Made by a program: the position numbers and the translations under genes. Source: Meghimatium bilineatum (lineage: Eukaryota > Mollusca > Gastropoda > Stylommatophora > Philomycidae). From it: 64,000 bases of DNA. The notes beneath the pieces were generated by a model. That model did not search any database, had not been told where the DNA came from, and was given only the letters and a program-made list of their open reading frames with translations. Positions 31,661-42,799 of the stretch are shown piece by piece (positions within the stretch are counted from its first letter, which is position 1; each line of letters opens with the position of its first letter). The stretch spans positions 2,373,501 to 2,437,500 of the forward strand of contig CM067310.1 of assembly GCA_034231615.1 (NCBI GenBank), written 5' to 3'.

Positions 31661-31770
31661 CAAAAGAGATCCAGCGGGAGTTTGAGAATGAATGTCGAAG
31701 TACAACACCGTGACAGTGAGGTCCATTATTCTTTCGGACTCTCATTCATGTTACTCAAAATTCTAAATAT

Positions 31771-32960
31771 ATGACAACAAAATGTATGACAACAAAATAT
31801 ATGACTACAAAATGTATGACTACAAATGTATGACTACAAAATGTATGACTAAAAAATGTATGACTATAAAATGTATGACTATAAAATATATGACTACAAA
31901 ATGTATGACTACAAAATGTATGACTACAAAATGTATGATAACAAAATGTATGACTACAAATGTATGACTACAAATGTATGACTACAAAATGTATGACTAA
32001 AAAATGTATGACTATAAAATGTATGACTATAAAATATATGACTACAAAATGTATGACTACAAAATGTATGACTACAAAATGTATGATAACAAAATGTATG
32101 ACTACAAATGTATGACTACAAATGTATGACTACAAAATGTATGACTAAAAAATGTATGACTATAAAATGTATGACTATAAAATATATGACTACAAAATGT
32201 ATGACTACAAAATGTATGACTACAAAATGTATGATAACAAAATGTATGACTACAAATGTATGACTACAAATGTATGACTACAAAATGTATGACTAAAAAA
32301 TGTATGACTATAAAATGTATGACTATAAAATATATGACTACAAAATGTATGACTACAAAATATATGACTACAAAATGTATGCCTATAAAATGTATGACTA
32401 TAAAATGTATGACTACAAAATTTATGACTACGAAATGTATGACTACAAAATGTATGACTACAAAATATATGACTACAAAATATATGACTACAAAATATAT
32501 GACTATAAAATGTATGACTACAAAATATATGACTACAAAATATATGACTATAAAATGTATGACTACAAAATATATGACTATAAAATGTATGACTACAAAA
32601 TATATGACTACAAAATGTATGACTACAAAATATATGACTACAAAATGTATGCCTATAAAATGTATGACTATAAAATGTATGACTACAAAATTTATGACTA
32701 CGAAATGTATGACTACAAAATGTATGACTACAAAATATATGACTACAAAATATATGACTACAAAATATATGACTATAAAATGTATGACTACAAAATATAT
32801 GACTACAAAATATATGACTATAAAATGTATGACTACAAAATATATGACTATAAAATGTATGACTACAAAATATATGACTACAAAATGTATGACTACAAAA
32901 TATATGACTACAAAATGTATGACTACAAAATGTATGACTAAAAAATGTATGACTATAAAA
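31771..32960. repeat. 15-bp minisatellite with two higher-order repeats
   Basis: Monomer TGTATGACTACAAAA and variants (tata, ataa, aaaa, gcct, tttatg, acgaaa; some 14-mers). The left part has a 148-bp higher-order unit: the marker gactaaaaaatg occurs at 31847, 31995, 32143 and 32291. The right part has a 270-bp unit of 18 monomers: the marker gcctataaaatg occurs at 32381 and 32651. Long open frames (up to 261 codons, both strands) are artefacts of the 15-bp period. Confidence 0.95.
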
Positions 32961-32984
32961 TGAGTGAATAGAATAATAGAGAAA

Positions 32985-33040
32985 CAGTGTTTCGGTAGGG
33001 GGCGACGTATCAATAAAATTTGAGAACCACTTCATGAGAC
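32985..33040 (-). mobile_element. possible hAT (Charlie-like) end
   Basis: Minus strand: AGTGGTTCTCAAATTTTATT followed by tacgtcgccccctaccg and aaacactg, like the AGxGGTTCTCAA...GCCCCC ends of Charlie-type hAT elements. A second such end may be at 35836 (agcggttctcagcttgg). Confidence 0.4.
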
Positions 33041-33421
33041 CAACAAAGGTATACTACCAGAATATGATCTTATAACAGTTGCTAAAACACGATTAACCTA
33101 ACTACAATATATCTCTGATAACGCATCACAGAGGAAACGCTTTAACAAGGCAAACTTCTAGGTACCCAAAATGAAGTACTACTGTTGCAGTAATTCAATG
33201 TTTTTTTTGTTTTTTTTTAAAATTCCCAATAACGTATTTTGTGATCAAAGTTTATCGATTTTCTTGTCAGTAGAGAAAGAATCTCTTAGGAAATCAGACG
33301 TCTGGAAGCATGTGGGATTTATGGGAAATTGAATATTTCGTGCATGGATAACTTGAGTGTATTTGTGTATGTACGAACATTTCAATGGTTAGGGTTGGTC
33401 TAAGAGAGAAAATATGAAAAG

Positions 33422-33673
33422 TCAAGTCTTATATGAAAGAGATAATGCTTTGTTATTTATAAAAATAAAACATTGAGACATTATTCCCATCTCGTCGCCT
33501 AGCACTGACCTATATCTTGTGTCTGTTGCCAGGATATTTCTGCATTTGTTAACTGTAACCGGGTGGTACAGTCTATATGCGTAAGCTGGTTGTGTGATTG
33601 CGTAGATATCGCGATATCTTTGATTACGTGTAAATTGTGAACTGTTTTTAGCACAAGCCGGCAAAGTGGTTCC
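33422..33673 (-). CDS. candidate last exon of an unrecognised protein
   Basis: A 252-bp minus-strand frame opening at a good acceptor (ctatttttatttttcag, AG at 33674-33675) and ending in TGA at 33422. It reads GTTLPACAKNSSQFTRNQRY, RDIYAITQPAYAYRLYHPVT and ends ...NNKALSLSYKT. It is CpG- and GC-richer than the surroundings and has no repeats. A possible upstream exon ends at 33805 (reading KPKSIIFYET before a GTATGT donor), in a matching phase, but its own start was not found. The Tyr/Arg-rich short sequence resembles small axonemal or cytosolic proteins in style only; I do not recognise a family. Confidence 0.35.
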   Translation of the reverse strand, partial: GTTLPACAKNSSQFTRNQRYRDIYAITQPAYAYRLYHPVTVNKCRNILATDTRYRSVLGDEMGIMSQCFIFINNKALSLSYKT

Positions 33674-33914
33674 CTGAAAAATAAAAATAGAATTCCACGT
33701 TAATTAATAGTTTTCGTGCGAGCTTGAATGCGATAATTGCGCCGTGTGTAAAATAGTTTGTGATTCAGAGGATAAAATGGAATATAACAAGGTAACATAC
33801 TGTTTCGTAGAAGATGATTGACTTCGGCTTTCCGTTTAAATCTATTTATATGCATTGGGCATGTGATGCTTGGAGTTTTGTTTCTCTGGCACGGAATCAT
33901 GGGTAAGTTCACAG

Positions 33915-34045
33915 ATGGTACAGATGAGTGTTAGGTGTGTAGGTGTGAACTGTGTGTGTGTATGTGAACTGTGTGTGTGCGTGTGTTCGGAAAAACGAAA
34001 TATTGTCATGTTCACTCACAGACAGAGGAGAAATACAGGAGAGAT

Positions 34046-34086
<41 letters not shown>

Positions 34087-34790
34087 AAGTAAAATAGATA
34101 AGTGGACACTAATTATTATTATTATAGACAAATGTCATCTGAATTAATTAGAAGTCAATAATCCGTAGATAAGGCGAGATCAGGGGTGGTGGGGAAGGAG
34201 TTGTTTGGAGTGGATGATGTTGTAAAACAGGTCCATAGATAGGGGTTTCAAGTAGGGGTTCAAACCCGCTCTTTCTTCAGCAATTTGGAGCACGACTTTT
34301 AGTCGTAGGAACGTAACCAAAAGGAGGTCAAAAGCCAACCCCCACCCCTTTTATAGCGATTGTCCACATTGATGTCTTCAAATTAATATTTCTTAGGTAA
34401 CCCCCCCCCCCTTTATTTTTTGAGAACGTATCTACGACCCTCGTACTAGACCCCCCCCCATCCCTTCATGTAAATATAATATGATATAATATTTAGCAAA
34501 AAACCCCCTTTACTTAACGATTGTCGACAAAAAGCTCATGAAAGTTCTTTCCTCCAGCCCTTTTTTTAAGGTAAACCCTCCAATTTGCTTAAAACGTTTC
34601 TACGGCCCTGATTTTGGAGGCTTCACCACGCTGAATTTGAGAAAATCAGAACGTAACATTTAGTACTACGGCCACAAGTAAAAAAAAAGCTGGTCTGTTC
34701 TGTCCCCCCAAAAAGTCACCCAAAATCGCACTAGAATGAAAGAATTTCATAGGAAAAGAAAGAAATCCCTTGTTTAAAAATCAAGTGTAT
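33915..34790. other. unassigned DNA with (AG)n and homopolymer runs
   Basis: An (AG)n of about 18 dinucleotides at 34047-34083, a TG-rich stretch at 33940-33985, and C-runs at 34399 and 34451. tctacggccctg at 34600 resembles a DNA-transposon terminus (CAGGGCCGTAGA; another at 54374). Confidence 0.6.
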
Positions 34791-34794
34791 CCGT

Positions 34795-34985
34795 CCAAAA
34801 ACAATTATGTATTTTGCACATATTAAAAGACCCTGCTGACACCATACTGGAAGATAAAGTCGGGGAGGCGAGCAAAAGGTAGGCAGAGATATGAGTGGGA
34901 GAGAAACCTGACGAGATGGACAGGTTACAGTCTGGCAGAGCAACAGGAAGAATCACAGGAACATCACGTCCTGCATGAATGAAGC
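34795..34985 (+). pseudogene. LINE C-terminal relic (family A)
   Basis: Frames give KTLLxTILEDKVGE-like, then the RQRYEWERNLTRWTGYSLAE pattern with frameshifts. Much more diverged than 19215. Confidence 0.6.
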
Positions 34986-35085
34986 ATACACTTCTTGACC
35001 AACTAATTCATTGTTCTTCTGTTAGACCTGTGGAGCCATCTGCAGTAATGGAACACCTAACATTCATACAGGAATCATCCACAAA
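34986..35085 (+). repeat. dispersed repeat, paired with 62640-62730
   Basis: Words ccaactaattcattgttctt, ctgtggagccatctgcagta and atggaacacctaacattc recur diverged at 62640-62730; probably a LINE 3' region. Confidence 0.5.
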
Positions 35086-35089
35086 AAGA

Positions 35090-35955
35090 CAAAGTTGCAG
35101 TGTCTACAAGGCCTTCATCTGGCCTTCTCAACAGTGGTGACTATTCAATAGAAGAGAAAAGTAATAAATTGAGACAATGCATACATCATTTTTTTCTTGG
35201 CTTTTTCTACCTTTTTAAAATATTATTTCTACTTGTTTTCTACCGTTTGCTACCATTTGTACACTTGTAGTACATAAAAGAACGCAAATCTTCTTCAGCA
35301 TGTTGATTTACACCAACTATTATATTTTTATTATATTAACTTTTGCACACATTTACATACATAAGTTTTGTGCGCCAAGTCCAAACTCTGTGCGCCAATG
35401 GATAAAATTGGGTGGACTAGCATGGTAGCGCAGTTTAACGGGAGCATCCGACACTTTCTGTGACGTTTCATTAGATCGTGTCATGTCCATTTTTAAATGT
35501 GTCTGAATGTATCTAAGTGTGCTTGAACACAGACACATTGCATCTAGAGAGTGACAGCAAACATCTAGTGAACATCGCACGTGAGATTATATTTCATAGG
35601 AAGCCTATGGGTTAACCCCATACTTGTCTTGGAAGATACGAAATGTGCGTCACGTACTGAACCAGAATCGATTTCCTGTTTGTGCGTGGTGCTTGGAATC
35701 AAATTCGGCATCGTTTCCCTGTTACTAGGACGCATGGTTGGGATCGATCTAATATGATAACATCGGCCCCGGACTGAAACGTGTGACGTAACGTGTACTG
35801 GCTTACATGATTAGTGACTTTACAAGGTCATTATTCTAGCCTAGCGGTTCTCAGCTTGGTTCCTATACACCTCCTCCCACGCCCTCCAAAAGGGCGACAT
35901 CATCCTGATTCGAGGAACGACGAAAGAAATGGAAATCGGGGAGGCATTGGTCCTA
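35090..35955. other. unassigned DNA
   Basis: 35640-35800 is CpG-richer than average (cacgtactg, tcgatct, gtgacgtaacgtg) but no start site or exon can be argued. A hAT-like end may begin at 35836. Confidence 0.4.
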
Positions 35956-35959
35956 TCAA

Positions 35960-36480
35960 GGGATCTCAACATCGTCAAGTGCCGTCGCCGCAACGAAGGT
36001 TCACAACAACGGACCTCAAAAATCCTCTATTCTTTGCTTTAGTAGCACACTCTACTAGACTGTAACCTGTCCATCTCGTGATGTTTACTCTATAACTTGT
36101 ATCTCTACCCCTTGCTCGCATCCCCTCGACTCAACCCTCAAGTAAGTCTTTAACAAGATGTCATGTCTTTTAATATGTCAAAAATACTTCATGCTGTGCT
36201 TGATTTTTATTTTCTTTAATAGTTTGTTTTTCATACAAAGTGTTGTTAGATTCTCTGTGTTCATTTTCCTCTCTTGTCATGAAGTTCTCCCTCTTCTTCT
36301 GTATATCTATATATCAAAGGCATCAAATCTGCCTTCTAGTTATGTGTGAATTGTCCATAATTTTGAGCCATACATTAAAGTAGAATAGGTGTAGCATTTT
36401 CTTATTCTCAATTGTAATTGGTTTAGATGTTAATATTTTCTAATTCTCAATTGTAATTGGTTTAGATAATATTTTCCTCA
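35960..36480 (-). pseudogene. LINE relic (family A), minus
   Basis: Mirrors 8040-8660: plus-strand text catcgtcaagtgccgtcgcc (the CGDGT end), cttgctcgcatcccctcgac, aacaagatgtcatgtctttt and ttttgagccatacatta align with the reverse complement of the family A tail. Heavily mutated. 36395-36475 contains a 44-base local duplication (ctcaattgtaattggtttag). Confidence 0.65.
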
Positions 36481-36707
36481 AAACGCGACTCACTTTCTAC
36501 AATAATTTTACAAGGAAACAGTAGGCTGTGGCGGAGAAGAAGTGGCAGGAGAAAATCATGAATTAATAAAAACATTAAGGAATATCCCGGGAATTGTTTG
36601 TTTTACCTTGTATCAAGGTCTCAGGGCATTTGCGTTTCGAGGGAAAATGTCTTGAATGTTTCACCCCTGCTACCTGAGTGGCAGGGGTGAATTCATTTTT
36701 CTTCTTC

Positions 36708-36845
36708 TTCTTCAGCGTTCATTCTCAAACTCCCGACGAATTTCTCTAGTAGCAGGACCATGGTCCTACTAGACTTCCAGCTGGATGTAGTCCAGAGAAT
36801 GGAAATGTGTTATGTCGCCGTTTTAGTTGCGCCAAATGCATTTGA
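36708..36845 (-). mobile_element. SINE-like repeat (AAG-tailed family)
   Basis: Minus copy with tail (cttcttcttcttcagcgttc on plus), aaactcccgacgaatttctc, tggtcctactagacttccag and ggatgtagtccagagaatgg; one of the best-preserved copies. Confidence 0.75.
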
Positions 36846-36879
36846 AAATACATGTCTTACCCAAAATAAAACTAAATAA

Positions 36880-37610
36880 AACTACCCAATCAGCCAACCA
36901 ATTAACCAACCAACCAATTAACCATCCAACCAATTAACCAACCAACCAATAAACCAACCAACCAATTAGCCAGCCAACCAATTAAACTACTAACCCATTA
37001 ACCAACCAACAAATTAACCAGCCAACCAATTAACCAACCAACCAATTAACCAACCAACCAATTAACCATCCAACCAATTAACCAACCAACCAATAAACCA
37101 ACCAACCAATTAGCCAGCCAACCAATTAAACTACTAACCCATTAACCAACCAACAAATTAACCAACCAACCAATTAACCAACCAACCAATTAACAAACCA
37201 ACCAATTAACCAACCAACCAATTAACCAACTAACAAAGTAGCAAACCAACCGAATAATGAACTAATTAAATAACTAACTAAATGATTGACTAGCTGACTA
37301 ATTAACTGACCGACTAGCTAACTAACTAACTAACCACGTAATTGGCTAACTGACTAAATAACAAGACAACTATTAAGTTACTAGCCGACCTATCGTATGA
37401 CTGAATGTGACTAATTAACTAACAAAATAACTAATTGACCGACTGATCGATCGACCGACTGACTGAATGTCTAGCTAACTGACTAACCAACACACTAAGT
37501 AACTAACCATAAAATTTGATCGGTTCACAAACTTACCGACCGTATTGACCGATCCATTTACTAACTAACTAAACCACTAACTGATCGACAGACCGACTCA
37601 CTGATTGACT
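36880..37610. repeat. CCAA/CTAA low-complexity array with a 144-bp duplication
   Basis: Tetranucleotide-like text (accaaccaattaaccaacc) that drifts to actaactaac and gaccgactga. The marker ttaaccatccaacc occurs at 36917 and 37061, 144 bases apart, within a larger duplicated block. Confidence 0.85.
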
Positions 37611-38180
37611 TCTAAAACAACAATTCAAATGCTAATGGTAATATTATGTCTGGATTGTTTTACTTCACGTGAATCCTTGCTTCAAACAAACCGCTTCGTT
37701 CACATCAATTATCTCAACAATACGTTCTCTTGTTCTGTTAATGGCTGTCCTCTACAATGTTGATTAACCGCAATGCAGATTTATTTTGTACACATGTATA
37801 CTTAAGCAGATGTTAACATGTTAATGTCTCGACCCCAAAAAATAACGACAGATTAGCTCTTACTTCCTATGTGTAATGGTTCATACCCAGAATTCTCCAT
37901 CTTGCAGGGGTGCGCAATGATGTGGTAGGAGGCTTACTACTCAGAGGGGTTAGATTCTAGGGTTTTTGTGGCTGTTTTCGCAACATGGAATGACTTAAGC
38001 GGATAAATGATGAACGTTTTTGGGATCTTTATTATCTTTGACAAAAAGGATGAAAAAGCATAGAAGATTGACTTCACGGTACTCGGATTACCCCATAAAT
38101 TATTCGTCGCTCTCAACGAAGCGTCACGCCACTTTCCGAGATTATAACTTATATCAAGAATGTATGTAGTTTCGTTAATA
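37611..38180. other. unassigned DNA
   Basis: No coding or repeat signal recognised. Confidence 0.5.
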
Positions 38181-38185
38181 GGTAA

Positions 38186-38336
38186 TACTGCTGTAAAACT
38201 GAATATAAATAGTACTTATGTAGACCACAAGTTTGTGTTCTTCATAAACTTGTGTTCTACGTAAACTTGTGTTCTACGTAAACTTGTGTTCTATGTAAGC
38301 ACTATTTATTGATGTAATGTTTTACAGCAGTCTTAC
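38186..38336. mobile_element. foldback MITE with internal 17-bp repeats
   Basis: Left arm ACTGCTGTAAAACTGAATAT...ATAGTACTTATGTAG (38188-38226) is mirrored by ctatgtaagcactatttatt...gttttacagcagt (38289-38332). The loop contains four copies of AACTTGTGTTCTACGTA. Half-copies of this unit recur at 38550 and 56498. Confidence 0.7.
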
Positions 38337-38429
38337 ATGTTCTACGATTGTCGTATCTACTGCAAATCCGAGTCATGTGGGTGTTTATGATTTTTAGCAA
38401 TTAGTTTTGTTTTTATTATTTCTCACTGT

Positions 38430-38500
38430 TTATTTTGTATATTCTTGAAGAAGACCCTGGGGTTGAAACGTTGAAAATGTCTTGTATATTGTTATTTGTA
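38430..38500 (+). repeat. GAAACGTT stem-loop family, copy
   Basis: ttcttgaagaagaccctggg followed by gttgaaacgttgaaaatgtc. Close match to 56371-56425. Confidence 0.65.
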
Positions 38501-38584
38501 TGCTTTCATCTATATATCTCATAGTCCGACAGTCTGTTGGTGATATTTAAACTTGTGTTCTGCGCAGCTTCAATCGATTTTTCC

Positions 38585-38655
38585 CAGGGATTTCCGAAAA
38601 AAAAATCACTTTATAAACAAGACGTCTTCAGGAGGATGCGAACTCATGACCGCTT
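38585..38655 (-). mobile_element. tRNA-derived SINE head
   Basis: Minus strand has box B-like GAGTTCGCATCC (plus 38634-38645) and, 3' of it, cttgtttataaagtg as in the 1400 SINE. Confidence 0.5.
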
Positions 38656-38699
38656 GAGCAGAAAGAGAACATACTAGCAATCAGTTAGTTAGGTAGGTA

Positions 38700-39035
38700 C
38701 GTAGGCAAGATCATGTGACATATTCTTTCAAGAACGTGGCTTTCTTATGGATTCTCTGAACACTCCTCGATTCTGGGCGAGTTGAGCTGCCGCAGCTAGA
38801 GACATATTTAAACAATCTCGTATATCACTGAACCATCGTCGTCTTGGACGCCCTATTCCCCTGTTGCCGTTAACTCTTCCTTCAGCTATTAATCTTTCCA
38901 TACTGTTATGTCTCTTTATATGACACAAACTCAGCTTTATTGCCATGATGTTGTCGTAGGTAGATAGATTAGATCTTGTATATTTCAAGCGTTTGTTACT
39001 TGAACGATGGATATAAAACACGGTGCATATCATGT
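38700..39035 (-). pseudogene. LINE C-terminus (family D)
   Basis: Minus frame 39033-38728: NIMAIKLSLCHIKRHNSMER, LIAEGRVNGNRGIGRPRRRW, FSDIRDCLNMSLAAAAQLAQ, RGVFRESIRKPRS stop. The last 101 codons of a LINE ORF are intact; the upstream part is missing. Confidence 0.8.
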
Positions 39036-39269
39036 AAAGGATGGATTATAGAAATAAAAGAGTCCACGAAAACAAAAACATGTAGAAATCACAAAAAAGA
39101 CTGCTTCCATAGAACTCTGTTACCCCTGACGCTGCAAGGCATAAACTGCTTATAAAGAGAAAAGAAAGGAAAGAAATAAGTTACTAAGAACCAAAATGGA
39201 AGAAAAATGAAAGTGTCACTTTCCAAGTATATCAACTAATTAGGTTATACATATAGAGTGTTACCTCAA

Positions 39270-39585
39270 ACACCCACCGAAGACGGATGTGTGGGTCACT
39301 GGCGCAACTAAAATAGCGACACAAAGCATTTTCATTTTCTTGACATCTGCTAGTAGGATCATTGTCCTGCTACAAGAGAGATTCAGCGGGAGTGTGAGAA
39401 TGTGTCCTGCTAGAAGAGAGATCCAGCGGGAGTGTGAGAATGTGTCCTGCTACAACAGAGATCCAGCGGGAGTGTGAGAATGTGTCCTGCTACAAGAGAG
39501 ATCCAGCGGGAGTGTGAGAATGTGACCTGCTACAAGAGAGATCCAGCGGGAGTGTGAGAATGAACGATGGAGAAGAAAAAGACTT
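39270..39585 (+). mobile_element. SINE-like repeat with internally amplified 3' end
   Basis: gaagacggatgtgtgggtca, gcgcaactaaaatagcgaca, then the 3' segment gtcctgctacaagagagatc-cagcgggagtgtgagaat tandemly repeated about five times (39350-39560, unit 40 bp), then aacgatggagaagaaaaaga. All other copies have this segment once. Confidence 0.85.
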
Positions 39586-39784
39586 CAAGCAAAACGAGTC
39601 TCCAATGATATGTTTCATGTTACTCACCAACATGAGACCCTCTCGCTCCTTGGAAAACAGCCTTCTAAAGTGAATCATTCAACTGTTCTCGTGAGTTTCA
39701 TTGGTTAATTTTTGAATGCTTCGTGTCGACAGCCAATGAAAATAACGTGCACCTCTAAATTTGTTTACAGTCTGACAATTATTT

Positions 39785-40095
39785 GGCGTATTCTCTACTT
39801 GATGGCGTATTCTCTACTTGATGGCGTATTCTCTACTTGATGGCGTATTCTCTACTTGATGGCGTATTCTCTACTTGATGGCGTATTCTCTACTTGATGG
39901 CGTATTCTCTACTTGATGGCGTATTCTCTACTTTATGGCGTATTCTCTACTTGATGGTGTATTCTCTACTTGATGGCGTATTCTCTACTTGATGGCGTAT
40001 TCTCTACTTGATGGCGTATTCTCTACTTGATGGCGTATTCTCTACTTTATGGCGTATTCTCTACTTTATGGTGTATTCTCTACTTGATGGCGTCC
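39785..40095. repeat. 19-bp minisatellite, about 16 copies
   Basis: Unit GGCGTATTCTCTACTTGAT with rare gt/tt variants. Confidence 0.95.
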
Positions 40096-40099
40096 CTCC

Positions 40100-41030
40100 A
40101 TTGCAAGCGAAGATAAGCATGTCATTATGTTATAACTTGAACAATGACCAGTAAAGAGAGCCACTTCAAGGGCTGTCCATAGATGACGTTAACACAATTT
40201 CCTCCCCAATATTCGACTTCGACAACCAAACCCCCTCCCCCCCCCACAAACTGCCAATAACTCAAGGACTGCCGTGATTAATTATGTCAAAATTATTCCG
40301 TTCCCCCTCCTCCTAAAAAAAAATCAACAAAAAAAATATAGAATATCTCACACACAAGAGAGGGTTCTTGTTTGGAACACGTGTCTCCCTGACTATTTTA
40401 GGATTTAATAATCTAAACATTTCATAAGTAATTAATCGATAATCAATTTAAATATTTCTTTTTTTTTAGGTTTAGTGCTTAGGGATTAGTTATGTTTTAC
40501 ATAACTGACACTAACCCTAAATAAATTTATATTTAAATTAATAAATGAGAAACAAACTGATAAAAAGAGCCAAGGGAAAACAAAATATCGTGACATAGGC
40601 CTTATGTTCCAAATAAGAACCAACAACAATTAAGCGCTTTTTTTGTAGAAAAAGTGTATAAAAATGTGACACTTTAAAAATATTGTGTGCTGATAAAATT
40701 GCACATTTAAACAATTAAAATTGGTATATACAAAAATGACTATCTAATTTTTTGTCAACCCCCACCCTCTTTCCCTTGCCAATAAATGTCAAACAGTTTG
40801 GAACCCTCTCCCCTACCTTTAATTATTAACGCAACTTATGGACATACCCTTCGATGGATGTTTCTAATGAGCCCTCCAGTTTTACATGTTGTTTGGATAC
40901 GGTTTGATGCTACTACTATTTATGAATGGTATCGCGTCATGCCGCAAGGAAGCTATAAATCGTGATTTGTGTTTCACAGATGAGTGCTAGCCCATTCAAG
41001 TCCACAAGTCAGACCGTAACTACATGACAA
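40100..41030. other. unassigned AT-rich DNA
   Basis: C-runs near 40235 and several T/A runs; no coding signal. Confidence 0.5.
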
Positions 41031-41037
41031 GGTTAAT

Positions 41038-41369
41038 CTGTGACAATCTCCAAGTCAGACCTTTGATAACAATAGAATCAAAACAGAGCAGAATCAGTCG
41101 TTTTACGTGATGTTAACAGAGCAGAATCAGTCGTTTTACGTGATGTTAACAGAGCAGAATCAGTCGTTTTACGTGGTGTTAACAGAGCAGAATCAGCCGT
41201 TTTGCGTGATGTTTTCGAGAATTTAGCGTTTTTGGTTGGGTCGATCTTTATATACTTGTGTTGACAGTGTGTCGTCTATCAATGTCGTCCAACGAAATGA
41301 ACGGGAATAAAAACAATGACGTAAAAATATGATTCTGCTGTTAGGTCTTATCCTGCGATTGGTCACGGA
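41038..41369. mobile_element. MITE, ~40-bp TIRs, with amplified subterminal repeat
   Basis: The right end, read inward, is CCGTGACCAATCGCAGGATA-AGACCTAACAGCAGAATCA; the left end is a diverged inverse copy (ctgtgacaatctccaagtca...). A second family member is at 53455-53697. Next to the left end the unit AACAGAGCAGAATCAGTCGT-TTTACGTGATGTT (33 bp) is repeated four times (41085-41215). Confidence 0.7.
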
Positions 41370-41544
41370 TAATCAAACTTTTGATGGAAAAAACAGATTC
41401 ATATAGAGTGTTGCAAAATACAGAGATACGTATAGAGTATTACAAAAAAACAGAGATAGTATGGAGTTTTGCAAAAAACAGCACACTAGCGACATCACCA
41501 GAAATGTCTTTTGTGTGTTTCTGCTGATATCATTAATGTCATTA

Positions 41545-42130
41545 AAGATAAAACAAGTCGCAGAGTTCAAATACCTAAGAAGTATCTTCACAGAAGAATG
41601 AAGACTCGATAGAGAGATAGAAACAAGATGTTAAAAAGCAAATGCAATGACATACCAGATGTCATCTGTGCCATTGCATCCAAAAATCAACATGGAAGTA
41701 AAGAAAGAAATTATTAAGAGCATCTTTTATACCAACACTGTGCTACCAATTCTAGACTTGGCAACTGACATCTACACATAAGAGAAAGATCAAAACTTGT
41801 GAAATGAAATGTCTAAGGAAGGCTATTGAAATCACCACTCTACAAAATGCGCAGTGAGAACATCAGAGAGATAATAGGTATCACATCATACATCGAATAT
41901 ATAGAGAAACAACAGATAAAATGGTTTGAACATCTTAAGAGGATGAACGATCAACTTTCCATAAGAGATAAGAAGATGGAATCATGATAAAGAGCCAAGG
42001 GTAGACCTAGGAAAAGGTGGATGGACACCACAAAGACCATCCTGAATAAACATGACTACATCTCAACCAGAACAACACACCTGGCTCTGGAGCGCAGGCG
42101 ACATCTCCTTCACAAACCCCTACTCTCTCT
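41545..42130 (+). pseudogene. LINE thumb to C-terminus relic
   Basis: Plus strand with frameshifts: FKYLRSIFTE, KANAMTYQMSSVPLHPKINM, KSIFYTNTVLPILDLATDIY, ITSYIEYIEKQQIKWFEHLK, then ARGRPRKRWMDT in broken frames. Confidence 0.75.
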
Positions 42131-42149
42131 CAACGGCAAATGTTGAAAT

Positions 42150-42465
42150 TAAATTACAAAACCATCACCTGGGAATAGAGAACAATAGACAAAGAAAGAT
42201 AGTGTTTTATATTTTTTTGCAGCACTCCATATATATTTCTTACCCCCCCCCTTCCCGCAGCTTTGCCCTGAGTTGCAACGGTTCTCACATCTGTAGGTTG
42301 TTCCCTAACACAACACGAAGCATTTATCTATTTCATCCAACTGTTCTCCAGTTTTTTTATTGGCTGATCGACACAATACATTCGGGTAATGATCGATGAA
42401 AAATAGATGAACGTGACACAAGACATATATCGATCCAATTTTTGACTGTTCTAAATGATAAATAC
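42150..42465. other. unassigned DNA
   Basis: No feature recognised apart from a C-run near 42246. Confidence 0.45.
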
Positions 42466-42470
42466 ATAAT

Positions 42471-42795
42471 TGTAAATAGAACTTGTTCTATAAAATTTGT
42501 AAATAGAACTTGTTCTATAAAATTTGTAAATAGAACTTGTTCTATAAAATTTGTAAATAGAACTTGTTCTATAAAATTTGTAAATAGAACTTGTTCTATA
42601 AAATTTGTAAATAGAACTTGTTCTATAAAATTTGTAAATAGAACTTGTTCTATAAAATTTGTAAATAGAACTTGTTCTATAAAATTTGTAAATAGAACTT
42701 GTTCTATACAATTTGTAAATAGAACTTGTTCTATAAAATTTGTAAATAGAACTTGTTCTATAAAATTTGTAAATAGAACTTGTTCTATAAAATTA
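42471..42795. repeat. 27-bp minisatellite of palindromic units, 12 copies
   Basis: Unit GTAAATAGAACTTGTTCTAT-AAAATTT. Each unit holds the perfect 16-bp palindrome ATAGAACTTGTTCTAT, so the array is a ladder of potential hairpins. One unit has a c for a (ctatacaat). 27 bp is nine codons, so both strands are open. Confidence 0.96.
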
Positions 42796-42799
42796 TTAT

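Noticed and set aside
32250..33035. Long open frames (213-261 codons) on both strands
   Set aside because: Produced by a 15-bp period; peptides are simple 5-residue repeats ending at the array edge.
42471..42795. Hormone-response-element or SOS-box array
   Set aside because: AGAAC..GTTCT half-sites are 2 bp apart; glucocorticoid elements need 3 and LexA-type sites 4.
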